Source: Candidatus Iainarchaeum sp. (GTDB lineage: Archaea > Iainarchaeota > Iainarchaeia > Iainarchaeales > JAAZKV01). From it: a stretch of 11,904 bases of DNA. Of this stretch, positions 1-5,344 are shown one piece after another. The stretch's first letter is position 1. The number at the start of each line of letters is the position of its first letter. The notes below the pieces were generated by a model. That model was not told where the DNA came from, did no database searches, and saw only the letters and a list, made by a program, of their open reading frames with translations. The DNA lies in the NCBI GenBank assembly GCA_018691995.1, contig JABHJM010000002.1, positions 1 through 11,904 of the forward strand, written 5' to 3'. The translations under genes were made by a program, and so were the position numbers.

Positions 1-4
1 CACA

Positions 5-12
5 TTTATAAA
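5..12. promoter_or_regulatory. Possible TATA box at left edge
   Basis: The palindromic octamer TTTATAAA is identical to the core of the 5S and tbp promoters in this window. No plus-strand gene starts about 26 bp to its right, so if real it probably drives a leftward gene that starts just outside the window. Orientation cannot be decided from the symmetric core. Confidence 0.3.
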
Positions 13-50
13 GTTAATTGTTACAGTTCTGTTTTGGTAATAATGTGCAG

Positions 51-335
51 TTATTCCTTATCTTTACTCACTTCTTTTGCTAAAAGAGTTGCTAAAACAT
101 AGTTCCACATTACACTAATTGTAGCTCCGATTGGGGTTGTGAGTGAGCCTTCAATTCCATCCATATTTTGTAAGATTAATTCTCCTGGATTAAGAACAAA
201 ATTGATAAAGTTTTGAGCAATACTTGTTGGCACAAAAAACATTATTATGTTCACATAAAGTTGTGCAACAAAAAATACTAAGAAAAACCAGCCTAGTTTT
301 TTCCAAGTAGGTTTGAAAAAATTTCTAAAATCCAT
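51..335 (-). CDS. Small two-helix membrane protein, function unknown
   Basis: I do not recognise a family for this 94-residue protein. It has a short basic amphipathic N-terminus, then a strongly hydrophobic aromatic stretch (about residues 14-36) and a second, weaker hydrophobic stretch (about 65-86), joined by a loop of about 28 residues holding an acidic GELILQNMDGIEG segment. It ends in a charged KEVSKDKE tail. This suggests a two-pass integral membrane protein with both ends on the same side, probably cytoplasmic by the positive-inside rule. The ATG is supported by a TATA-like TTTAAATT centred 25-26 bp upstream, which would make the transcript leaderless. It lies downstream of the 5S gene on the same strand but with its own promoter. 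The coding assignment is fairly safe because of the promoter match and coherent composition; the function is open. Confidence 0.7.
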   Translation of the reverse strand: MDFRNFFKPTWKKLGWFFLVFFVAQLYVNIIMFFVPTSIAQNFINFVLNPGELILQNMDGIEGSLTTPIGATISVMWNYVLATLLAKEVSKDKE

Positions 336-356
336 AAAATAAATACTCTTCCAAAG

Positions 357-364
357 AATTTAAA
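357..364 (-). promoter_or_regulatory. TATA box of the small membrane protein gene
   Basis: On the minus strand this reads TTTAAATT. Its centre is 25-26 bp upstream of the ATG at 335, the normal distance from archaeal TATA box to transcription start, so the mRNA would begin at or next to the start codon. No Shine-Dalgarno sequence is present, in agreement. Confidence 0.55.
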
Positions 365-407
365 CATTCTCTATGTCTATTTAACACAAGATAGTGGGAT
401 AAATTCA

Positions 408-421
408 GCCCAAATTTGGGC
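408..421. repeat. 14-bp perfect palindrome downstream of 5S rRNA
   Basis: The sequence GCCCAAATTTGGGC is perfectly self-complementary and lies just beyond the 3' end of the 5S gene, after a T-tract. It could be a termination or processing element for the 5S transcript, or a protein-binding site. It has no loop, so as RNA only the outer pairs would form. Confidence 0.5.
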
Positions 422-425
422 GTAC

Positions 426-430
426 AAAAA
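426..430 (-). terminator. T-tract terminator of 5S rRNA
   Basis: Immediately after the last helix I base of the 5S gene the minus strand reads a run of five T. Archaeal RNA polymerase terminates at short T-runs, so this is a plausible 3' end signal. Confidence 0.45.
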
Positions 431-548
431 GTGAAGCAGCATCAGGCAGGCTCCATTACAAAGAACAGTGCCAAAACCAATCCCTAAGAGACTTAACTTC
501 CGGGTTCGGAATGGGTCCGGGTGTTACCCTCTCGGTATGGCCGCTTCG
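431..548 (-). rRNA. rrf: 5S ribosomal RNA
   Basis: The minus strand contains the conserved 5S core: GCGGCCAUACCG near the 5' end, then ACCCGGACCCAUUCCGAACC (loop C region), then GGAAGUUAAG. The ends pair as helix I: GAAGC at 547-543 with GCUUC at 437-433. The length of about 118 nt is normal for 5S. A TATA box TTTATAAA lies 25-26 bp upstream and a T5 run follows the 3' end, so it looks like an independent transcription unit. It is not joined to 16S or 23S rRNA: the next gene upstream is tbp and no rRNA is visible on either side. A detached 5S gene is known in several archaeal groups, including small-genome lineages. The exact ends may be off by one or two bases. Confidence 0.95.
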
Positions 549-569
549 TATATATTGCCTATATGAAGC

Positions 570-577
570 TTTATAAA
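570..577 (-). promoter_or_regulatory. TATA box of the 5S rRNA gene
   Basis: TTTATAAA centred at 573.5 lies 25-26 bp upstream of the predicted 5S 5' end near 548, exactly the archaeal spacing. The minus-strand flank upstream (AACA) is adenine-containing as in a BRE, but the match is loose. Confidence 0.7.
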
Positions 578-593
578 TGTTACTTGTGGATTG

Positions 594-629
594 AAAAAAA
601 TAGTGTTTAAGGGCATTATTAGCCCTTAA
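594..629 (-). terminator. Hairpin and T-tract terminator after tbp
   Basis: On the minus strand an 8-bp perfect stem (TTAAGGGC at 607-614 pairing with GCCCTTAA at 622-629) with a 7-base loop is followed, after a few bases, by seven T (594-600). It begins 11 bp after the tbp stop codon, so it fits a terminator for tbp and insulates it from the 5S promoter just downstream. Confidence 0.7.
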
Positions 630-640
630 CAAATAATTAT

Positions 641-1243
641 TTACTTTTTCTTTGTTTTCTTTTTAGTTGTCTTTTTTTTGGTTTTCTTTTTAGGGAATTT
701 TGTCCCAACTTTCTTTTTTCCAACCATTTCTTCAACTATTTTTAATCCTTTTTTCAAGTGAGTTTCTTTCTTTGCTCCTGCGCAAATCATTTTTCCATTC
801 TTGAAAAGTAGGAAAGTTAGTTTTGGTTCATCAAGTCGCAAAATTGCTCCTGGAAATTGTTCTGGTTCGTATTCAACATTTGGTAATTTCATAGCAACTT
901 CAAATAAATCTAAATTCATTTCAAGAGATGCTGTCGCAACAAAGTTTACAATTTCAAAAGGAACATTCCTTTTAACTTTGATATCTTTTTGGACATCGTG
1001 AATCAATTTATTTGCTCTTCGAATTCCTTGTTCGATTTGTTTTTCGTTACTAGCTCCTGAACAAATTATTTTTCCATTTTTGAAAAGAAGCATTGAAACC
1101 TTTGGTTCTTTTATTTTCAAAATTGCTCCTGGAAATTGTTCCGGTTCGTACTCGATATTTGGTATTCCAACTGCTAAAGAATAAAGATCTAACATTTGAT
1201 CTAAAGAAGCAGATGCAACCATGTTTACAACAGTATATTTCAA
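641..1243 (-). CDS. tbp: TATA-box-binding protein (TBP)
   Basis: The general archaeal transcription initiation factor; it binds and bends TATA promoters and recruits TFB and RNA polymerase. The 200-residue product shows the two direct repeats of the TBP saddle (about residues 1-87 and 94-177), each with a VN[MF]VA start, an identical EYEPEQFPGAIL segment and an LLFKNGK segment. The four intercalating phenylalanines are present (37, 54, 130, 147), as are the minor-groove asparagines (7, 100). The start is a TTG, supported by the Shine-Dalgarno sequence GGGGTGAG 5 bases upstream and by conservation beginning right there; no better ATG exists. The unusual part is the tail: residues 176-200 contain 16 lysines, whereas many archaeal TBPs end in an acidic tail or a short one. 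The leader is long and palindromic with a doubled TATA box, suggesting regulation of its own synthesis. Confidence 0.97.
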   Translation of the reverse strand: MKYTVVNMVASASLDQMLDLYSLAVGIPNIEYEPEQFPGAILKIKEPKVSMLLFKNGKIICSGASNEKQIEQGIRRANKLIHDVQKDIKVKRNVPFEIVNFVATASLEMNLDLFEVAMKLPNVEYEPEQFPGAILRLDEPKLTFLLFKNGKMICAGAKKETHLKKGLKIVEEMVGKKKVGTKFPKKKTKKKTTKKKTKKK

Positions 1244-1248
1244 ATTTA

Positions 1249-1256
1249 CTCACCCC
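1249..1256 (-). promoter_or_regulatory. Shine-Dalgarno site of tbp
   Basis: The minus strand reads GGGGTGAG ending 5 bases before the TTG start at 1243. This site decides the non-ATG start. It sits directly beside the last palindrome of the leader, so folding of that palindrome could limit ribosome access. Confidence 0.7.
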
Positions 1257-1309
1257 ATTTCTCAAACGTTTGAGAAATTAACTTTAAAGAGTTAATGCTT
1301 TTTAAAGCA
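1257..1309. repeat. Three abutting palindromes in the tbp leader
   Basis: Three inverted repeats cover the leader end to end. In minus-strand order they are: 1296-1309 (TGCTTT, two bases, AAAGCA on the plus strand); 1277-1296 (ATTAACT, six bases, AGTTAAT); and 1257-1278, a perfect 22-bp palindrome with half-site ATTTCTCAAAC. They share one or two edge bases. They lie between the TATA boxes and the Shine-Dalgarno site, so they may act as RNA hairpins in the 5' UTR or as operators for dimeric regulators. Confidence 0.75.
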
Positions 1310-1337
1310 CGCTCTTTAATTTAAAAAGGTAGCGCAA

Positions 1338-1362
1338 GGTTTATAAATGGTCTTTATAAACC
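1338..1362 (-). promoter_or_regulatory. Double TATA box in inverted repeat, tbp promoter
   Basis: Two copies of TTTATAAA (1340-1347 and 1353-1360) lie inside a perfect inverted repeat with 10-bp arms (GGTTTATAAA and TTTATAAACC) and a 5-base loop. Their centres are 13 bp apart. Transcription from them would start near 1317 and 1330, giving a tbp leader of about 75-85 nt, unlike the leaderless genes nearby. The paired sites for TBP in front of the TBP gene suggest autoregulation. Confidence 0.65.
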
Positions 1363-1369
1363 CCAAAAC

Positions 1370-1846
1370 TTACTCAAGTGATTTAATAATGTCCTTCATG
1401 TTCATTTCACGTTCACAATAGTGGCATTTTCCCATATTATTTGCTATTGTAAATTTTGTTTCAAGGGTTTCATTATTAGTGATACATTTAGGGTTGCTAC
1501 AAACAATTATTCCAGTAGTTTCTTTTGGCATTTCTATTTTGTTTTTTGAAACAACTCTTTTTCCTTTTACAATATTCCAAGTACTACCTTGAGCAATTAA
1601 TCCAAGTTTTTGCACTTCTTTTTCATTTAATTCTTTTCCTTCAATAAAGATAAGATCTTTTTTCCCTTTCTTTTTTGAATCAATGTTTACCGCCATCATA
1701 ATTGGTTCTTTACAACTTAATTTTAGCATTCTAATTATGGTGGGGCCTGTTGCAGGAGGTAAGTGATCAATTACTGTTCCGTTACTTATTGGGTTTAATC
1801 TGACCACATCTTTTTCTTTGTCATATTCTTTCATTGCATTACTCAT
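1370..1846 (-). CDS. pyrI: Aspartate carbamoyltransferase regulatory subunit
   Basis: This is the regulatory chain of aspartate carbamoyltransferase, the enzyme that commits carbamoyl phosphate and aspartate to pyrimidine synthesis; in the family it binds nucleotide effectors and tethers catalytic trimers. The 158-residue length is normal. The N-terminal nucleotide-binding domain has the conserved NGTVIDHLP segment (residues 22-30) and a KKDLIFIEG strand (62-70). The C-terminal zinc domain has the four cysteines at 116, 121, 141 and 144 (CxxxxC and CxxC), which in this family hold the zinc that contacts the catalytic chain. It overlaps pyrB by four bases (ATGA), so translation is likely coupled. 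A strong Shine-Dalgarno site (GGAGGGG) precedes the ATG at 1846; a second in-frame ATG four codons in is less favoured. Nucleotide feedback control is expected from the family, not shown here. Confidence 0.95.
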   Translation of the reverse strand: MSNAMKEYDKEKDVVRLNPISNGTVIDHLPPATGPTIIRMLKLSCKEPIMMAVNIDSKKKGKKDLIFIEGKELNEKEVQKLGLIAQGSTWNIVKGKRVVSKNKIEMPKETTGIIVCSNPKCITNNETLETKFTIANNMGKCHYCEREMNMKDIIKSLE

Positions 1847-2766
1847 TTTTTCCCCTCCAACAATAATTTTAGTAGCGCTTCGCGAACAGGAATTCCGTTT
1901 CCTGCTTGTTTGAAATAAAGGGCATGCTTTGTTCCATCAAGCTCTTGACTTAGTTCATTTACGCGAGGTAGTGGATGCATTATTCTCATGCTACTTTTTG
2001 CATCCTTAATTGTATTAGGGGTAATAACATATGCGTCTTTTACTTTGTTATATTCGATTTCATCTGGAAATCTTTCTTTTTGAATTCTTGTTGAATATAT
2101 TATGTCAACTTTTGGAACGATCTCTTCTAAGTTTTCTGTTTCAACTACTTTCACATTTGTTAATTTTTCCATAATTTCTTGTGGCATTTTTAGTTGCTCT
2201 GGTGCAACAAAAAATATTTTGCACTTTTTGAATTTATTAAGTGCTAGTGCTAAAGAGTGAACAGTTCGCCCATATTTTAAGTCTCCAACTAATGCAATTT
2301 TTATTCCATCAATACTATTAAATTCTTCTTTTATTGTAAAAAGATCCAGAAGAGTTTGTGTTGGATGCTGGTTAGCTCCATCTCCACCATTGATTATTGG
2401 AACTAAGGAAACTTCACTGGCCCTTCTTGCTGCCCCTTCAATAGGGTGTCGCATTACAATTCCATCAACATAATTTTCAACTGTGCTTATAGAATCACTT
2501 AATGTTTCTCCTTTTTTTTGAGAAGAAACCCCTCCGTCTGCAAAACCAACCACTCTTGCTCCAAGATTTTGTATCGCTGTTTCAAAACTTAGACGCGTTC
2601 GTGTACTTGGTTCAAAGAAAAGAGATGCAACTACTTTATTTTTTAAGATTTTTGATTTTTTTTCTCTTGAAAGAGATTTCATCTTTTTTGCGTTAAAAAG
2701 GACACATTCAATGTCTTCTCTTGAAAAATCGTTTATACTAATTATATCTTTTAGATTCCATTTCAT
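1843..2766 (-). CDS. pyrB: Aspartate carbamoyltransferase catalytic subunit
   Basis: Cytoplasmic enzyme joining carbamoyl phosphate and L-aspartate to N-carbamoyl-L-aspartate, an early step of UMP synthesis. Counting from the ATG at 2766 (307 residues, normal length) the carbamoyl phosphate site EPSTRTR is at 52-58, the loop with the catalytic Ser and Lys (SSQKKGET) near 81-88, MRHP at 105-108, GDGANQHPTQ at 128-137, the aspartate-domain GDLKYGRTVHSL at 161-172 and HPLPR at 264-268. All key residues look intact. A GTG four codons upstream (2778) keeps the frame open. I prefer the ATG because a TATA-like TTTATACT centred at 2799.5 would start transcription near 2774, past the GTG. It runs directly into pyrI with an ATGA overlap. 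The next gene upstream is prs, which it may also be co-transcribed with. Confidence 0.96.
   Translation of the reverse strand: MKWNLKDIISINDFSREDIECVLFNAKKMKSLSREKKSKILKNKVVASLFFEPSTRTRLSFETAIQNLGARVVGFADGGVSSQKKGETLSDSISTVENYVDGIVMRHPIEGAARRASEVSLVPIINGGDGANQHPTQTLLDLFTIKEEFNSIDGIKIALVGDLKYGRTVHSLALALNKFKKCKIFFVAPEQLKMPQEIMEKLTNVKVVETENLEEIVPKVDIIYSTRIQKERFPDEIEYNKVKDAYVITPNTIKDAKSSMRIMHPLPRVNELSQELDGTKHALYFKQAGNGIPVREALLKLLLEGKK
1852..1858 (-). promoter_or_regulatory. Shine-Dalgarno site of pyrI
   Basis: GGAGGGG on the minus strand, five bases before the pyrI ATG and inside the last codons of pyrB. This is the strongest Shine-Dalgarno site in the window and fits an internal operon gene. 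Confidence 0.75.
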
Positions 2767-2795
2767 TAGAACCCACACAAAGTATATGCCTAAGT

Positions 2796-2803
2796 AGTAT
2801 AAA
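2796..2803 (-). promoter_or_regulatory. Possible TATA box of pyrBI
   Basis: The minus strand reads TTTATACT in the 50-bp gap between prs and pyrB, 33 bp before the preferred pyrB ATG. That would give a leader of about 7 nt. A read-through transcript from prs is also possible. Confidence 0.45.
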
Positions 2804-2816
2804 TTTGTTTTGGAAG

Positions 2817-3755
2817 CTAAAAAAGTTTACTAACACTTTCATTTTCATGAATTGATTTAATTGACTTTGCAAAATAGTCTGCAATGCTAATAATTTCTAA
2901 TTTTTTACATTTTTTGTTTTGAGGAACGGTGTTTGTAGTGAAAATAATATCAATATCACTTTTCTCTATTTTTTCAATTGCATCTCCATTAAACAACCCA
3001 TGTGTAATAAATGCATAAACTTTGTTTGCCCCTTGTGCTTTTACCAAATTAGCAGCAGCACACAAACTTCCACCAGTATCAACAATATCATCAAATATTA
3101 AACAATTTTTTCCATTAACATCGTCTCCAATAATGTTCATTGCCTCTGCGTGGTTGTGTTTGCTTCTTACTTTGTTTATTATTGCAAGTCCTGAGTCAAG
3201 AGTTTTTGATATTTTAGTTGATTTTTTTGCAGCGCCAGCATCTGGAGCAACAACAACACAGTCCCCCTCACAAAGTTCTTGTGCTTTTTTAACAAAAACT
3301 TTTTTTGGGGCAAGATTGTCAAAAGGAATATCAAAAAATCCAGGGATTTGATCAGAATGTACTTCAAGTGTAATAATTCTGCTTGCACCAGCTTTTTCTA
3401 AAAGATCAGCCGTAAGTTTTGCAGTTATTGGTTCTCTTGAAGCTGCCTTTCTATCTTGACGTGCATAAAAAAAGTGAGGCATTACAACAGTAATTCTTCC
3501 TGCACTTGCTCGCTTGGCAGCATCAATCATAATAAGTAATTCCATTAAATTGTCATTAATTGGTTCAACAGCAGTTTGAATTAGAAAAACATCTTTAGCA
3601 CGAATATTTTCCAAAAATCGAACATATGTTTCTCCACTGGCAAATTTTTTTATTTCCATTTTTCCAGATTCAATATTTAATTGTTCACAAATTTCTTCTC
3701 CAAGTAAGGGGTTGCTTGATCCAATAAAAAGTTTCAACTCGTCAAGTTGTTGCAT
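2817..3755 (-). CDS. prs: Ribose-phosphate pyrophosphokinase (PRPP synthetase)
   Basis: Makes phosphoribosyl pyrophosphate from ribose 5-phosphate and ATP, feeding pyrimidine, purine, His/Trp or salvage pathways. The 312 residues match the usual length. Visible family motifs: FASGETYVRFLENIRAKDVF (38-57), HFFYARQDRK (94-103) of the ATP site, EVHSDQIPGFFDIPFDNL (131-148), and the PRPP-binding loop CLIFDDIVDTGGSL (218-231) with its acidic pair. The loop that carries a catalytic Lys-Arg pair in relatives reads NKVRSKH (194-200). The ATG at 3755 is the natural start: the TATA-like element centred at 3782.5 is about 27 bp upstream, giving a leaderless mRNA. The gene diverges from the MFS carrier and is followed 50 bp later by pyrB, a sensible metabolic neighbour because PRPP is needed to finish UMP synthesis. 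Class and allosteric behaviour cannot be told from sequence alone. Confidence 0.96.
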   Translation of the reverse strand: MQQLDELKLFIGSSNPLLGEEICEQLNIESGKMEIKKFASGETYVRFLENIRAKDVFLIQTAVEPINDNLMELLIMIDAAKRASAGRITVVMPHFFYARQDRKAASREPITAKLTADLLEKAGASRIITLEVHSDQIPGFFDIPFDNLAPKKVFVKKAQELCEGDCVVVAPDAGAAKKSTKISKTLDSGLAIINKVRSKHNHAEAMNIIGDDVNGKNCLIFDDIVDTGGSLCAAANLVKAQGANKVYAFITHGLFNGDAIEKIEKSDIDIIFTTNTVPQNKKCKKLEIISIADYFAKSIKSIHENESVSKLF

Positions 3756-3778
3756 ACCAATTATTATTTTACAAAATG

Positions 3779-3786
3779 TTTAATAA
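3779..3786. promoter_or_regulatory. Apparent shared bidirectional TATA box, prs and MFS
   Basis: TTTAATAA (TTATTAAA on the other strand) is centred at 3782.5. The A of the prs ATG is 27.5 bp to the left and the A of the carrier's in-frame ATG at 3809 is 26.5 bp to the right. Both distances are right for leaderless archaeal transcripts, so one element could serve both directions. Confidence 0.5.
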
Positions 3787-3808
3787 GGGAAAAGTTCTTT
3801 TCAATGAT

Positions 3809-4948
3809 ATGCATCATGAAAATAAAGTATTTCATTATTTAGCATTTAACAAACTGTTAACTGAATTTTATTTTATGATTAGTTTTCGAAGCTTTGCAGT
3901 ATCAATGATTAGTATTTTTCTTCCAATTTTTATTTACACAATAAGAAATAGTTTATTTGATCTTGTTTTGTTTGCATTTTTTACTTATGCTTCGATGTTT
4001 GTTTTTTCTCCATTTGCAGCAAAAATGACTTCAAAAATTGGTAACGCCCACACAATGCTTTTTAGTATTCCATTTATGTTTGCATTTTTTGGTTCACTTT
4101 ATTTTTTTGATTCCTTAATGATTAGTATTCCATTACTTGGTGTGTTGTATGGTTTTTATGAATCATTTTTTTGGATGCCTTTTCATGATGAATTTTCAAT
4201 TCTTTCAAAAACAAAAAAAGTTGGGAAAGAAGTTGGAGTATATCGTGCATTAACAATTGGAACAAAAATATTAGGCCCAATTATTGGAGCACTAATTATT
4301 ACAATGTATGGTTTCAATCTTTTATTTATTACAATTATTGGACTTACTTTAATTGGACTCATTCCATTACTTTTAACAAAAGACATTAAAACAAAACAAC
4401 CATTTTCTTTAAAGAAATCTTTTCTTAGAAAAGACACTCCTTTAAAATTTCCATTCATTGGTTATGGAGCTGTTACTTTTGCAACAGTGTGGTTATGGCC
4501 ACTTTTAATTTTTCTTTTTATTTCAGCATACCTTGAACTAGGGTTGTTTGGAACTATTGTGAACACAATTACTGTTATTGGTGTTCTAATTATTGGATTT
4601 CGTGCAGATAAAATAAATAAAATAAAACTTATTAAAGCAGGGTCAATTCTATTTTCTTCATCTCTTTTAATTAGAGCTTTTGCAACAACTATTTTTCAAG
4701 CATTATCAGCTTGGATTTTTGGAGCACTCACTTGGCCATTACTTGATGTTCCATTTGAAGCTCTTACATATGCTAAATCAAAAAAGTTAAACAAACTTGA
4801 ATTTTTTGTTGCACGTGAACATGCACTTTGCATTGGTAGATTTTCTATCCTTGGTGTTGTAGCTATTTTACTTTTTTATCCAACAATTGCTCTGCCAATT
4901 GCAATATTTGTTTCTGGATTATTTGGTTTATTATATTGGAAAGTTTAA
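3809..4948 (+). CDS. MFS-type membrane transporter, substrate unknown
   Basis: A 379-residue integral membrane protein with about 12 hydrophobic segments in a 6+6 arrangement, split near the middle by a basic loop (around residues 199-222, rich in Lys) as in the major facilitator superfamily. A short basic loop after the second helix (AAKMTSKIGNAH) sits where MFS proteins carry their helix 2-3 motif. No substrate-specific motif is recognisable, and I do not assign a substrate. The reading frame is open from an ATG at 3776, which would add 11 residues. I chose the ATG at 3809 because a TATA-like element is 26-27 bp upstream and no TATA box fits the earlier ATG. It is divergent from prs and followed by a separate membrane operon. 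An MFS-like exporter or nutrient carrier is equally possible. Confidence 0.85.
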   Translation: MHHENKVFHYLAFNKLLTEFYFMISFRSFAVSMISIFLPIFIYTIRNSLFDLVLFAFFTYASMFVFSPFAAKMTSKIGNAHTMLFSIPFMFAFFGSLYFFDSLMISIPLLGVLYGFYESFFWMPFHDEFSILSKTKKVGKEVGVYRALTIGTKILGPIIGALIITMYGFNLLFITIIGLTLIGLIPLLLTKDIKTKQPFSLKKSFLRKDTPLKFPFIGYGAVTFATVWLWPLLIFLFISAYLELGLFGTIVNTITVIGVLIIGFRADKINKIKLIKAGSILFSSSLLIRAFATTIFQALSAWIFGALTWPLLDVPFEALTYAKSKKLNKLEFFVAREHALCIGRFSILGVVAILLFYPTIALPIAIFVSGLFGLLYWKV

Positions 4949-4961
4949 GTTTGAAATGGTA

Positions 4962-4966
4962 TTTTT
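4962..4966 (+). terminator. Possible T-tract terminator of the MFS gene
   Basis: A run of five T begins 14 bp after the stop codon, upstream of the next TATA box. It is short and lacks a hairpin; plausible for an archaeal terminator only. Confidence 0.3.
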
Positions 4967-4992
4967 GCTAAATTTTGGTACCTATGGAATGG

Positions 4993-5000
4993 TATATATA
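4993..5000 (+). promoter_or_regulatory. TATA box of the small membrane protein / DUF1003 operon
   Basis: TATATATA centred at 4996.5 is 26-27 bp upstream of the ATG at 5023, the expected spacing for a leaderless archaeal mRNA. No Shine-Dalgarno sequence precedes that ATG. Confidence 0.65.
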
Positions 5001-5022
5001 GTACATTGTATTTTCTAATATT

Positions 5023-5343
5023 ATGGATTTTGATACAGAGAGGATTGTTGCAAAAGAAAAGAGTTTACGTTCTTTAATGATGATTTCCTTAATGGGGGGA
5101 GTTGGAATAATTATTCCTTTTATTGCAATTCTTGTTGCGACATTTAAGGGAGTTACTGAATTATCAATGTTTAATAGTATGGTGCTATTTGTTCTTTCAA
5201 TTTTAATACTCTTATTTTTAGTAATTAAATCCGCATCTTCATTTTTTAACAATGATTCAAGACTTTTTGTGGCAGGGATAGTTTTTATAGTAGCTAATTT
5301 AATATCATTAATGTATAATATTACAATTTATATGGTGTTTTAG
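5023..5343 (+). CDS. Three-helix membrane protein, function unknown
   Basis: A 106-residue protein of unrecognised family. A charged N-terminus (DFDTERIVAKEKSLRS, residues 2-17) is followed by three hydrophobic segments at about 18-42, 48-68 and 79-104, the last running to the C-terminus. The loop before the third (SASSFFNNDSR) is short and polar. The start is supported by a TATA box 26-27 bp upstream. The stop codon TAG is one base before the ATG of the DUF1003 gene, so the two are surely co-transcribed and may act together in the membrane. A long overlapping frame on the other strand is a by-product and not a gene. Possible roles include a small partner subunit of the DUF1003 protein; nothing in the sequence proves it. 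Confidence 0.75.
   Translation: MDFDTERIVAKEKSLRSLMMISLMGGVGIIIPFIAILVATFKGVTELSMFNSMVLFVLSILILLFLVIKSASSFFNNDSRLFVAGIVFIVANLISLMYNITIYMVF
5334..5337 (+). promoter_or_regulatory. Shine-Dalgarno-like GGTG before the DUF1003 gene
   Basis: GGTG lies seven bases before the ATG at 5345, inside the end of the upstream gene. It is the expected arrangement for a second operon gene, in contrast to the leaderless first gene. Confidence 0.4.
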
Positions 5344-5344
5344 A

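Noticed and set aside
1050..1281. Open frames on both strands overlapping the start of tbp
   Set aside because: The TBP frame is certain from both repeats; the others are other-frame by-products of AT-rich sequence.
1257..1362. Possible CRISPR-like repeats in the tbp upstream region
   Set aside because: The elements are different palindromes, not copies of one repeat with spacers.
4183..4458. Open frame of 91 codons on the minus strand inside the MFS gene
   Set aside because: It is antisense to a clear membrane protein, has no promoter or Shine-Dalgarno site and no recognisable protein features.
4968..5252. Open frame of 94 codons on the minus strand opposite the small membrane protein
   Set aside because: The plus-strand frame has a TATA box at 26-27 bp, hydrophobic segments and operon spacing with the DUF1003 gene; the antisense frame has none of these.
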